Shown here: positions 1-6,064 of the stretch, piece by piece | Position numbering within the stretch: the stretch's first letter is position 1 | How the letters are laid out: each line of letters begins with the position of its first letter | NCBI GenBank assembly: GCA_900552415.1 | Contig: USAD01000143.1 | Coordinates: 1-7,341, forward strand | Direction: 5' to 3' | DNA from: an uncultured Parabacteroides sp. | GTDB lineage: Bacteria > Bacteroidota > Bacteroidia > Bacteroidales > Tannerellaceae | Length of the DNA: 7,341 nucleotides | The notes under the pieces: generated by a model | What the model saw: the letters and a program-made list of their open reading frames with translations, nothing else | Told to the model about the DNA's origin: nothing | Database searches by the model: none | Translations under genes and position numbers: made by a program

Positions 1-34
1 TTGATAGCTATAAATCTGTACTTTCAATTTAATA

Positions 35-42
35 CAAAAGTA
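35..42 (-). promoter_or_regulatory. possible -7 promoter box for a gene left of the window
   Basis: Read on the minus strand this is TACTTTTG, an exact match to the Bacteroidota -7 consensus TAnnTTTG. It would point toward a gene beyond the left edge, divergent from the acetyltransferase. I see no TTTG-like -33 box at the expected distance, and the region is AT-rich enough for chance matches, so this is a weak call. Confidence 0.22.
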
Positions 43-121
43 AAGTAAAACTTATACATATCCTAGATCTAAGAATAAAATATTACTCATCTGAAAGCAA
101 CAAAATAATCAATTAAAAAAC

Positions 122-664
122 ATGGAAACAAATCAGATTAACTTAAGAAGGGTTGAGGACATCAACGCTCCAGAGACAAAACTTGTAAAAAAAACGTACG
201 AAGATTCATTCCCAGCAAACGAGAGAAGAGATTATGAATTGGTACTTAACCTAATAGCTAATGAGCCTCGTTTCAGCTTAACGACATTGATACGGGATGA
301 GCAGTATGCCGGATTCATTACGGGTTGGGATTTTGGCGATTTCATCTACCTGGAACATTTCGCGATCGACGAGTCCATGCGCAACGGCGGCATCGGCTCA
401 AAAGCCTTTAAGGCCTATTTGGGACAACTAGACAAACCTGTTGTCCTGGAGGTAGAAATGCCTAACGACGAAATGAGCAAGCGCCGAATTGGTTTCTATG
501 AGCGGCTCGGACTCAAGCTTGACACGCACACCTATTTCCAACCGCCTTACAGGAAAGGGGATGATTTCCTGGAGATGCGCCTAATGACCTATGGCCCGCT
601 CGATCTGGAAAAAGACTTCAATCATGTAAAAGAAAAGATTCACAAGCATGTCTATAACGCATAA
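122..664 (+). CDS. GNAT family N-acetyltransferase
   Basis: This 180-residue protein is a single-domain GCN5-related N-acetyltransferase, expected to move an acetyl group from acetyl-CoA to an amine; the acceptor cannot be told from sequence. The acetyl-CoA-binding motif A is visible at residues 80-100, with the pyrophosphate-loop signature RNGGIG at 87-92 following the strand YLEHFAID. Motif B, with the usual 'yerlGl' turn (FYERLGL), is at 125-131. The N-terminal SFPANERR segment (29-36) is common in a Bacteroidota subgroup of the family. Length is normal for the fold, with a charged, lysine-rich tail after about residue 155. The ATG at 122 follows an A-rich leader with no clear Shine-Dalgarno sequence, as is usual in this phylum. 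The gene stands alone and ends in a hairpin terminator. No promoter consensus is evident upstream. The family call is secure; the biological role is unknown. Confidence 0.88.
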   Translation: METNQINLRRVEDINAPETKLVKKTYEDSFPANERRDYELVLNLIANEPRFSLTTLIRDEQYAGFITGWDFGDFIYLEHFAIDESMRNGGIGSKAFKAYLGQLDKPVVLEVEMPNDEMSKRRIGFYERLGLKLDTHTYFQPPYRKGDDFLEMRLMTYGPLDLEKDFNHVKEKIHKHVYNA

Positions 665-697
665 AAAAAAGGCTGTCCGTTTTGGGCAGCCTTTTTT
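663..697. terminator. bidirectional rho-independent terminator between convergent genes
   Basis: An eight-base-pair stem (671-678 with 684-691, one U-G pair on the + strand) encloses a five-base loop, with an A-run before it (663-670) and six T's after it (692-697). It starts at the stop codon of the acetyltransferase. It also sits 16 bases past the stop of the convergent second exbD gene. On the minus strand the stem has one C-A mismatch but is still followed by a T-run, so it probably ends transcription from both sides. Confidence 0.88.
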
Positions 698-713
698 ATG
701 AAGATAGAATTGA

Positions 714-1181
714 TTAATTGACACGTCTAGCGGCAGAGTAACTAATCTTAAGAGCGTAAGCCTCACGAAGCGCTTGTTTGATATCGGTAATGATACCCAT
801 CTTCGTTTCCTTATCCGCCTTAATGGAAACCGTCATGAACGGCTGGTCCTCCTCTTTCATTGAAGACTTCTCCTGGGCGATATAGTCCTGGATCTCTGAA
901 GTCTCAGCGAAAGGGTCATTCAACTGGATACGCGTCTCGGAACCCATCTTTGCTCTCAAATCCGGTGTTGGCTTACCAACATAGATAAAAGTCACCAAAG
1001 ATTTCTTTTCCAATTTCTGCAACTCCGTAGCCTGCGGCGCATGGAACTCCACTTTCAAAGTCACCTCACGCATGGTGGTTACCATCATGATGAAGAACAA
1101 GAACGCGAACACCAAGTCAGGCAATGAAGAGGTATTCAACTCGGGCATTTCACGACCGCCCGCTTTACTAAATTTTCCCAT
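714..1181 (-). CDS. exbD: ExbD/TolR-family biopolymer transport protein (second copy)
   Basis: This 155-residue protein is an ExbD/TolR-type subunit of the inner-membrane proton motor that powers TonB. Members have a short cytoplasmic start, one membrane helix and a periplasmic domain. Here the helix runs from about residue 22 to 37 (DLVFAFLFFIMMVTTM). D22 sits at its cytoplasmic start, where the family carries its proton-binding aspartate (Asp25 in E. coli ExbD). The rest is a mixed charged periplasmic domain, including a segment around 115-150 (MTVSIKADKETKMG...) that resembles the C-terminal ExbD fold, in which a conserved strand leads into a helix. The start ATG overlaps the TAA of the preceding exbD by one base (TAATG), which suggests translational coupling. 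It is the last gene of the exb cluster and runs into the shared terminator. It differs clearly from the upstream copy, so it is an old paralogue rather than a recent duplication. Confidence 0.9.
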   Translation of the reverse strand: MGKFSKAGGREMPELNTSSLPDLVFAFLFFIMMVTTMREVTLKVEFHAPQATELQKLEKKSLVTFIYVGKPTPDLRAKMGSETRIQLNDPFAETSEIQDYIAQEKSSMKEEDQPFMTVSIKADKETKMGIITDIKQALREAYALKISYSAARRVN

Positions 1182-1771
1182 TATTTCACCCCTCCATAGT
1201 TTTTAGGCTCAGCCTCAGAGATCTTCTGAGGATAGATATCCTGAACAGCCTCTTGTTGATCGGGAGCCAACTCAGCGAACGGTTTACCGAATTTCTCACG
1301 AGAAATATCGTTTCTCAACTCGTTGTAAGCGGCAGCGATCTCATTCTGCACATCAATATAAGCTTGATACTCCGTACCACGGTCATTCTGCAAAGAGATG
1401 ACGTGATTCTTCGTTACCATACGTTTTCCAAAGAAGGGCACATCGACCTCCACTTTCTCAGGCATGTGCTCATTATTTGACGGGTTCGCGACGAACTCCT
1501 TCACACGATCTTTCAATTGCTTGATGTCGATAAACTCATCTCCGCAAAGGATCTGGTTGTTACTATTGATCAAGACAACCAACAGATTCCTTTTCTTAAT
1601 ATCAACATCCGCATCATTCTTCTGATCTTTGGGTACAGGAGGCGGCAAACGTCTTGCCAAACCTTGGTCCGTATCCATTGAAGTCGTAATAAGGAAGAAG
1701 ATAAGCAACATGAAAGCAATATCGGCTGAAGAAGAACCATTGATACCCGGTGTCTTTCTTTTCTTACCCAT
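1181..1771 (-). CDS. exbD: ExbD/TolR-family biopolymer transport protein (first copy)
   Basis: This 196-residue ExbD/TolR-type protein is somewhat longer than the roughly 140 residues usual in proteobacteria. The single membrane helix lies at about 17-32 (DIAFMLLIFFLITTSM), with D17 in the position of the proton-carrying aspartate. It is followed by a basic and proline-rich segment, RRLPPPVPKDQ (40-50), a feature I associate with Bacteroidota ExbD proteins. The extra length lies in the periplasmic part, including a glutamine-, glutamate- and aspartate-rich C-terminal stretch (about 140-190) that may add a helix. The protein should assemble with the ExbB encoded upstream and contact TonB in the periplasm. 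It starts 14 bases after the unnamed membrane protein gene, and its TAA overlaps the next exbD start. Whether the two ExbD proteins form mixed or separate complexes cannot be read from the sequence. Confidence 0.92.
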   Translation of the reverse strand: MGKKRKTPGINGSSSADIAFMLLIFFLITTSMDTDQGLARRLPPPVPKDQKNDADVDIKKRNLLVVLINSNNQILCGDEFIDIKQLKDRVKEFVANPSNNEHMPEKVEVDVPFFGKRMVTKNHVISLQNDRGTEYQAYIDVQNEIAAAYNELRNDISREKFGKPFAELAPDQQEAVQDIYPQKISEAEPKNYGGVK

Positions 1772-1785
1772 ATCTTTTTATTTTA

Positions 1786-2259
1786 TCACTTATTTAATAT
1801 CCTTTTTACAGTACCCGCACAAACTACCAAAATGATAGCGATGAACAAAACAAGAGAGGATTGAATCCACATATCCGTTGCCTTCAACCAGAAAGGCGTG
1901 TTGTAGGTCTGAGAATCCGCGTTCAACGTTGTCAAAGGCGTACCATCACCCATTGAATAAGTAATGATCAACAAAAGAGCGAAAAGCACAACCACGATGA
2001 GAGACCTCAAAGCGGATTTAGGATTTGTTTTCAGCACAGAAGCGAACTGCCAGAGAGCCAATACGGCCAAAGCAACAAGCGTAACCGCGAAAACAACATA
2101 AGTCCAATCCAATAAAAGTCCAGTATATATGTAATTCTTAATCTCAGCAGAAGGATCCTCGACACCTCCACCGAAGAATATTCCAAGGACAATGACTGAG
2201 ATGATCGATATGATCAACAGTGTCCAACTGGATAATTTTCTTATCTTAGTAACTGCCAT
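1786..2259 (-). CDS. unnamed four-helix membrane protein inside the exb operon
   Basis: I do not recognise a named family. The 157-residue protein has a short basic N-terminus (KIRK) and four likely membrane helices at about 12-32, 50-74, 84-102 and 128-150. A polar loop at 103-127 (with GDGTPLTTLNADSQTYNTPF) lies between the last two, and a basic tail follows (KRILNK). By the positive-inside rule both ends are probably cytoplasmic, and that long loop would face the periplasm. It lies 6 bases after exbB and 14 bases before exbD, so it is almost certainly co-transcribed and made with the motor. This suggests an accessory or assembly subunit of the ExbB-ExbD complex, but only position supports that. 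There is no signal peptide, catalytic motif or lipobox. The reading frame itself is well supported by its operon packing and clean hydrophobic pattern. Confidence 0.85.
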   Translation of the reverse strand: MAVTKIRKLSSWTLLIISIISVIVLGIFFGGGVEDPSAEIKNYIYTGLLLDWTYVVFAVTLVALAVLALWQFASVLKTNPKSALRSLIVVVLFALLLIITYSMGDGTPLTTLNADSQTYNTPFWLKATDMWIQSSLVLFIAIILVVCAGTVKRILNK

Positions 2260-2265
2260 GGTCGA

Positions 2266-3012
2266 TTATTTTTTGAATTTGAGGTTATATTTCAGAGCCA
2301 AGTCAACCAATGTAACAGAAGCATCTTCCATCTGGTTCAATAAGGCCTCTACCTTGCTCAACAAATAGTTGTAGAAAATCTGAAGAATCAAAGCGACGAT
2401 CAAACCACCGATAGTCGTAATCAAGGCCACCTTCATACCACCTGCAACGACCGTCGGGCTGATATCACCTACTTGCTCAATCTTATCGAACGCCATGACC
2501 ATACCAACCACAGTTCCCAAGAATCCTAATGACGGAGCCATCGCGATGAACAACGTGATCCAAGACAAGTTCTTCTCCAACAGACCGCTCTGTACACCAC
2601 CGTAAGAGATGATTGATTTCTCAACGACATCGATACCTTGATCAATTCTCATCAAACCTTGGTAAGCGATAGAAGCGATAGGACCTCTCGTATCACGAGC
2701 GATCGCTTTAGCGCCCTCAATGTCGCCCTTGTCCAAAGCATCTTCCAAGCTCTTCAGGAATTTAGAAGTATTGATCTCAGCCAAATTCAGATAGATAATT
2801 CTCTCCAAGCAGAATGCCAAACCAAAAATAAGAGCGATAGCCAGCGTACTCATAAAGTCCGCGCCACCCTCGATGAATTTAACCTTCAATGCTTGATAAA
2901 GACCACCTTCAACCGCTGGTTGAGCTGCTGCTGCAGCGTCCTGAGCGAATGCGACAGTAGAAGTTCCAAGGGCACAAAGACCCAAGAATGCTTTTGCAAA
3001 TAACTTTTTCAT
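2266..3012 (-). CDS. exbB: ExbB/MotA/TolQ-family proton channel protein
   Basis: This 248-residue protein is the proton-channel subunit that pairs with ExbD to energise TonB at the inner membrane. It begins with a probable cleavable signal peptide (residues 1-23, ending AFA before QDAA), then an alanine-rich spacer. Three membrane helices lie near 53-74, 150-173 and 193-217, with a cytoplasmic domain between the first two. The family signature is clear at 159-175 (APSLGFLGTVVGMVMAF), and helix 3 carries the expected small and threonine residues (ALITTIGGLIVAL). The frame stays open for 53 more codons upstream, but that stretch reads through the tRNA-Ser gene and lacks protein-like character. 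The ATG at 3012, which gives MKKLFAKAF and a normal signal peptide, is therefore the true start. It is the first gene of the exb cluster; the next gene follows after 6 bases. Confidence 0.94.
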   Translation of the reverse strand: MKKLFAKAFLGLCALGTSTVAFAQDAAAAAQPAVEGGLYQALKVKFIEGGADFMSTLAIALIFGLAFCLERIIYLNLAEINTSKFLKSLEDALDKGDIEGAKAIARDTRGPIASIAYQGLMRIDQGIDVVEKSIISYGGVQSGLLEKNLSWITLFIAMAPSLGFLGTVVGMVMAFDKIEQVGDISPTVVAGGMKVALITTIGGLIVALILQIFYNYLLSKVEALLNQMEDASVTLVDLALKYNLKFKK

Positions 3013-3097
3013 TGTGTGTTTAATTTTTAAGATTAATAATTCTCTTATTTTTATTTTGTTTTTGTTATTCTCAATTTCATCATGGTATTTACCGTCG

Positions 3098-3185
3098 CGG
3101 AGAGAGCGGGATTCGAACCCGCGATACGCTTTAGGCGTATACACGCTTTCCAGGCGTGCCTCTTCAACCACTCGAGCATCTCTCC
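3098..3185 (-). tRNA. tRNA-Ser (anticodon GGA)
   Basis: The minus strand folds into a class II tRNA of 88 bases. The acceptor arms GGAGAGA (3179-3185) and TCTCTCC (3099-3105) pair fully, with G as discriminator base at 3098. The anticodon stem CACGC/GCGTG encloses the loop CTGGAAA, giving anticodon GGA at 3149-3151. A long variable arm (TACGC and GCGTA around a CTAAA loop) is typical of serine tRNA. The T arm GCGGG-TTCGAAT-CCCGC is canonical. The 3' CCA is not encoded (CGA follows the discriminator), so it must be added after transcription. The gene lies 85 bases before exbB on the same strand. Confidence 0.97.
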
Positions 3186-3256
3186 CTTTCCTACAGGATC
3201 TCTCTGAATCGAACGCAAATTATGAAAATTTTTCCGTCCGCGATCTTTTCAGTGCA

Positions 3257-3288
3257 CAAATCTATAGTTTTTGATTGACATACGCCAA
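3257..3288 (-). promoter_or_regulatory. probable promoter of tRNA-Ser, and perhaps of the exb operon
   Basis: On the minus strand TAGATTTG (3257-3264) matches the Bacteroidota -7 element TAnnTTTG exactly. A TTG core at 3286-3288 lies about 21 bases upstream, near the position of the -33 box. Transcription would start near 3250, about 65 bases before the tRNA. No comparable box is visible between the tRNA and exbB, so this may also be the main exb promoter. Confidence 0.5.
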
Positions 3289-3329
3289 TATCTTTGGAAT
3301 ATTTTTCAGAGTTGTTCAAAAATTTTTTC

Positions 3330-4118
3330 TCAACGGTTTCGATTTATGCTATTAAACACTTCTAAAGCATTCACACGTGTCGATTTCACGCAATCCTCCA
3401 AGCTCACCTGAAAAATCTCCGCCACTTTCTCCGCCGTTCTCCAAATGTAGGCAGGCTCATTTCTTTTACCCCGATAAGGCACAGGAGAAAGATAAGGCGC
3501 GTCCGTCTCGAGGACAACCTGATCAATCGTGGCGCTCCGCAACACCTCCGGCAAGGTTGATTTCTTGAACGTGACGATACCGTTGATACCAATCTTGAAC
3601 CGCTCCAAACGGGTGATCTCAGCCAACTCTTCAACCGTTCCACCGAAACAATGGAAAACTCCTGAAAGCTTTTCAGGCCCTACCTTATATATAGACTCCA
3701 TTATATAAGGAAAAGCTTCGCGACCGTGAATGGCGACGGGCAAACCCAAATCCGCGCTCCAACGCAATTGTTCCTCGAATACCTCGATCTGCTCACGCTT
3801 GTAGGTTTGGTCCCAATAAAGATCAATACCGATCTCACCAACGGCACAGTAAGACCGCACCGGCAAAAGGCGCTCGATCTTGCCCAGGGCCTCCACGTAA
3901 TCGGGGCCAACGCTCGTCGGATGCAGGCCCATCATCGGATAGACAAAATCGGGACACTCATCACACAAGCTGAACAGGCGGTCGACCGTCTCCAGATCAA
4001 CATTGGGCATCAACAGGGTGTCAATGCCCGACGCTCTCGCCTCATCGACCAGCTTCTGCCGGTCATCGTCATACTCCTCAAGATATAAATGGCAATGCGT
4101 ATCTATCAATCCTACCAT
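3330..4118 (-). CDS. TatD family metal-dependent hydrolase (DNase)
   Basis: This 262-residue protein has the TatD amidohydrolase-type barrel and the normal length for the family. TatD proteins are metal-dependent nucleases with reported 3'-5' exonuclease activity, acting in the cytoplasm. All expected metal ligands are present: H8 and H10 in DTHCH, E95 in GEIGID, H131 in AIHGRE, H156 in FHCFGG and D206 in ETDAPYL. The start at 4118 places DTHCH at the usual distance from the N-terminus, and an AAGG sequence five bases upstream of the ATG could serve as a modest Shine-Dalgarno site. The gene starts 9 bases after the stop of the polyprenyl synthase, so the two are probably one operon. No convincing hairpin terminator is visible after its stop. 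The paralogue (TatD, YcfH or YjjV type) cannot be settled from this sequence alone. Confidence 0.93.
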   Translation of the reverse strand: MVGLIDTHCHLYLEEYDDDRQKLVDEARASGIDTLLMPNVDLETVDRLFSLCDECPDFVYPMMGLHPTSVGPDYVEALGKIERLLPVRSYCAVGEIGIDLYWDQTYKREQIEVFEEQLRWSADLGLPVAIHGREAFPYIMESIYKVGPEKLSGVFHCFGGTVEELAEITRLERFKIGINGIVTFKKSTLPEVLRSATIDQVVLETDAPYLSPVPYRGKRNEPAYIWRTAEKVAEIFQVSLEDCVKSTRVNALEVFNSINRNR

Positions 4119-4127
4119 ACTGCCTTA

Positions 4128-5093
4128 TTAACTCTTTCGTTTCATCAAACGGTCGCAAGTTCCTTTCAGGACAGACAAGATCTCCGGGGCAATACTCAAC
4201 CGGGCCAAGTCCTCATTAGCCATCCGGTAATAATCCTCAATCCGGCGCTCCGTCAGGTCTCGTATAGATAATTCGTTATAAAGATTGGTAAACGCCGCGA
4301 TCTTCTCTTGTGCGTCATAAGTCTTACGCGCCATCCAATCCTCCATAACTTGCCTCTGCTCCTCGCTGGCAGCGGAGAGGGCATTAATCAACAGGAAGGT
4401 TTTCTTGTTACACAAGATATCCCCGCCGATATTCTTGCCAAAGGTCTTGGGATCGCCGTAAACATCCAACAGGTCGTCTTGCAACTGGAAAGCCAGACCG
4501 ATATGGATACCGTAATCATACAGGGCATCCGCGTCAGCGGCTGACGCCCCACCGATCATCGCGCCAACCTTCAAGGCACAAGCCAACAAGACCGCCGTTT
4601 TTAACCGGATCATCTCGATATACTCCTCCTCCGTCACGTCGGGACGCGACTCAAATTCCATATCGTATTGCTGACCGGCGCAAATCTCGAGGGCCGTGCG
4701 AGAGAAGAGTTCAAGAATCGCCTTATCATTGGCCTTAGCCACCAACTGATAAGCGCAAATCAACATCGCGTCGCCCGAGAGGATCGCCACATTGGGATTC
4801 CAAAGCGTATGCACTGTTGGCTTGTCGCGACGCCGGTCCGCCTCATCCATCAGGTCGTCGTGCAAAAGGGTGAAATTATGGAAGACCTCGAGCCCCAACG
4901 CCGGCTGAAGGACATCATCGCCTTTCCCTCCAAACAGGTCGCAAGCCATCAACGCCAACGCCGGACGGATCCGTTTTCCGCCCAGCGATAAGATATAGGT
5001 GATCGGATCAAACAGTGAACGCGGGGGTTGATCAAACGTCAGGCGAGCAAGCGCCTCCTCGATCGTTCGGCATATCTCTTCGAATGTTCTCAT
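4128..5093 (-). CDS. polyprenyl diphosphate synthase (trans-isoprenyl diphosphate synthase)
   Basis: This 321-residue all-helical enzyme adds isopentenyl diphosphate units to an allylic diphosphate in the cytoplasm. The IPP-binding motif GGKRIRP is at 38-44. The first aspartate-rich motif is DDLMD (79-83), followed by RRR at 87-89, and the second is DDLLD (206-210) after FQLQ. K165 and T166 of the conserved KT pair are present. The first motif is the short DDxxD form and not the DDxxxxD of E. coli IspA, so it aligns better with IspB-type and archaeal GGPP-type enzymes. However, the residue five before the first aspartate is F74. A bulky residue there is known to limit chain length, so a C15-C20 product seems more likely than C40; this is inference. 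It follows a terminator 27 bases upstream and has no obvious consensus promoter. It is probably co-transcribed with the tatD-family gene. Confidence 0.92.
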   Translation of the reverse strand: MRTFEEICRTIEEALARLTFDQPPRSLFDPITYILSLGGKRIRPALALMACDLFGGKGDDVLQPALGLEVFHNFTLLHDDLMDEADRRRDKPTVHTLWNPNVAILSGDAMLICAYQLVAKANDKAILELFSRTALEICAGQQYDMEFESRPDVTEEEYIEMIRLKTAVLLACALKVGAMIGGASAADADALYDYGIHIGLAFQLQDDLLDVYGDPKTFGKNIGGDILCNKKTFLLINALSAASEEQRQVMEDWMARKTYDAQEKIAAFTNLYNELSIRDLTERRIEDYYRMANEDLARLSIAPEILSVLKGTCDRLMKRKS

Positions 5094-5119
5094 TGCTGTC
5101 TATATAATAATGTATAAGT

Positions 5120-5153
5120 AAAAAAGAGAGGCCGCGGAACGACGCGACCTCTC
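5120..5153 (-). terminator. rho-independent terminator of tonB
   Basis: On the minus strand an 11-base-pair stem (5143-5153 with 5126-5136, one U-G pair) has a six-base loop and is followed by six T's (5125 down to 5120). It lies 21 bases past the tonB stop codon and before the prenyl synthase start at 5093. It should therefore separate tonB from the downstream pair, unless read-through supplies their transcription. Confidence 0.88.
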
Positions 5154-5174
5154 CTATTCTTTTGCGATGTTGTA

Positions 5175-5870
5175 TTACTGCAATCTGAAGGTAACAGGCA
5201 CGGTATATTTTACACGTACTGGTTTACCTCTCTGCTTTCCGGGCTTCCACTTCGGCATCGCCATAATCACGCGGAGCGCCTCCTTATCCAACGACGGGTC
5301 GACACCACGCAAAACCTCAGCGTCAACAATAGCACCGTCACGGTTAACGACAAAGGCACAGATTACACGACCTTGGATACCGTTCTCCTGAGCGATCACC
5401 GGATACTTAATTGACTTAGCCAAGTATTTCAGCAATTCCGCATTTCCACCGGGGAATTCCGGCATTTCCTCTACGACGGTGAAAATCTGTTGAGCGGCTT
5501 CCTCTTCCTCTTCCTCTACTGCTGCGGGCGGCGTATAAACAGCGGTCTGCGCTGCCTCTTGCGTATCCTCAGAGGTCAAGATATCTTGTTGTTCCAACTC
5601 GACGTCATCCTCAACGACGTTCAACACTTCTGTTACGACTGGCGCTGGTGGTGGTGGTGGTGGCGGAGGCGTATTCTCCGGTCTCGTGATTTCCACTTCC
5701 TCCTCAGCGATAATGTCTTGGACCTGGTCGCTCTCCTTAACGACCATCACGTCACGTGTGCTCCATTCGAAGCCCACGAACACGATCGCCAAACCAACGA
5801 CGAATCCCATCAGGGTATTCAGGGCTTTGCCTCTCTCAAGGTCCGCTTTCGGTGATTTTTTTACTTCCAT
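5175..5870 (-). CDS. tonB: TonB energy-transducing protein
   Basis: This 231-residue protein links the ExbB-ExbD motor to outer-membrane TonB-dependent transporters. A basic cytoplasmic start is followed by one membrane helix at about 19-35 that ends in FEW, a pattern common in Bacteroidota TonB proteins. The periplasmic spacer contains eight consecutive prolines (68-75), then acidic stretches, including six glutamates at 119-124. The C-terminal TonB domain covers about 150-231, with SIKYPVIAQENGIQGRV at 153-169 and PKWKPGKQRGKPVRVKY at 206-222. The final TVPVTFRLQ is the expected closing strand. The spacer is strongly acidic, unlike the Lys-Pro repeats of enterobacterial TonB. The start at 5870 gives a normal short N-terminus. 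The gene forms its own unit, with a promoter-like sequence upstream and a strong terminator downstream, about 2 kb from the exb cluster. Confidence 0.94.
   Translation of the reverse strand: MEVKKSPKADLERGKALNTLMGFVVGLAIVFVGFEWSTRDVMVVKESDQVQDIIAEEEVEITRPENTPPPPPPPPAPVVTEVLNVVEDDVELEQQDILTSEDTQEAAQTAVYTPPAAVEEEEEEAAQQIFTVVEEMPEFPGGNAELLKYLAKSIKYPVIAQENGIQGRVICAFVVNRDGAIVDAEVLRGVDPSLDKEALRVIMAMPKWKPGKQRGKPVRVKYTVPVTFRLQ
5646..5669 (-). repeat. proline-codon triplet repeat in tonB
   Basis: Six perfect TGG units (CCA on the coding strand, 5646-5663), followed by CGG and AGG, encode the eight-proline run at residues 68-75 of TonB. The repeat is in frame, so gain or loss of units would only change spacer length. 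Confidence 0.85.
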
Positions 5871-5903
5871 ATATTTAATGTTTATGAGTGCTTTTCACTT
5901 GGG

Positions 5904-5936
5904 CAAAAATACAAATAATTTGGATTGTCCACTAAA
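5904..5936 (-). promoter_or_regulatory. probable tonB promoter
   Basis: On the minus strand TATTTTTG (5904-5911) fits the -7 consensus TAnnTTTG. TTTA (5933-5936), a near match to the -33 TTTG, lies 21 bases upstream. The predicted start near 5897 would leave a leader of about 27 bases before the tonB ATG. I see no operator or Fur-like palindrome. Confidence 0.5.
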
Positions 5937-6039
5937 TTATGACTAAAAAATATACCATATTCCTCTTTTTTCCGTTCTCTATCCAAAGAGTTCAAATAAA
6001 GTCGAACGGCAAGTAGCCCCAAGTTTTACTGAATTAGCG

Positions 6040-6047
6040 TATCTTTG
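6040..6047 (+). promoter_or_regulatory. probable -7 box of the porQ promoter
   Basis: TATCTTTG is an exact match to the Bacteroidota -7 element and lies 17 bases before the porQ ATG. The expected -33 position (about 6015-6020) reads GCCCC-like sequence and not TTTG, so only half of the promoter is recognisable. The transcript would have a leader of only about 10-12 bases. Confidence 0.5.
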
Positions 6048-6064
6048 GGCGATTTTTAGCGATT

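Noticed and set aside
3013..3171. Upstream in-frame extension of exbB by 53 codons
   Set aside because: It reads through the tRNA-Ser gene, and the internal ATG at 3012 gives a normal signal peptide.
3098..3185. tRNA-Ser as an integration site for a mobile element
   Set aside because: No repeat of the tRNA 3' end, integrase or phage gene is visible; both sides carry core genes.
3300..3330. Possible terminator after the tatD-family gene
   Set aside because: There are A and T runs, but only a four-base stem and no GC-rich hairpin.
3726..4088. + strand open frame opposite the tatD-family gene
   Set aside because: The minus-strand frame has all TatD metal-ligand motifs, so this is a shadow.
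5490..5855. + strand open frame opposite tonB with a tryptophan run
   Set aside because: It is the antisense of the proline and glutamate codons of tonB; its composition is not protein-like.
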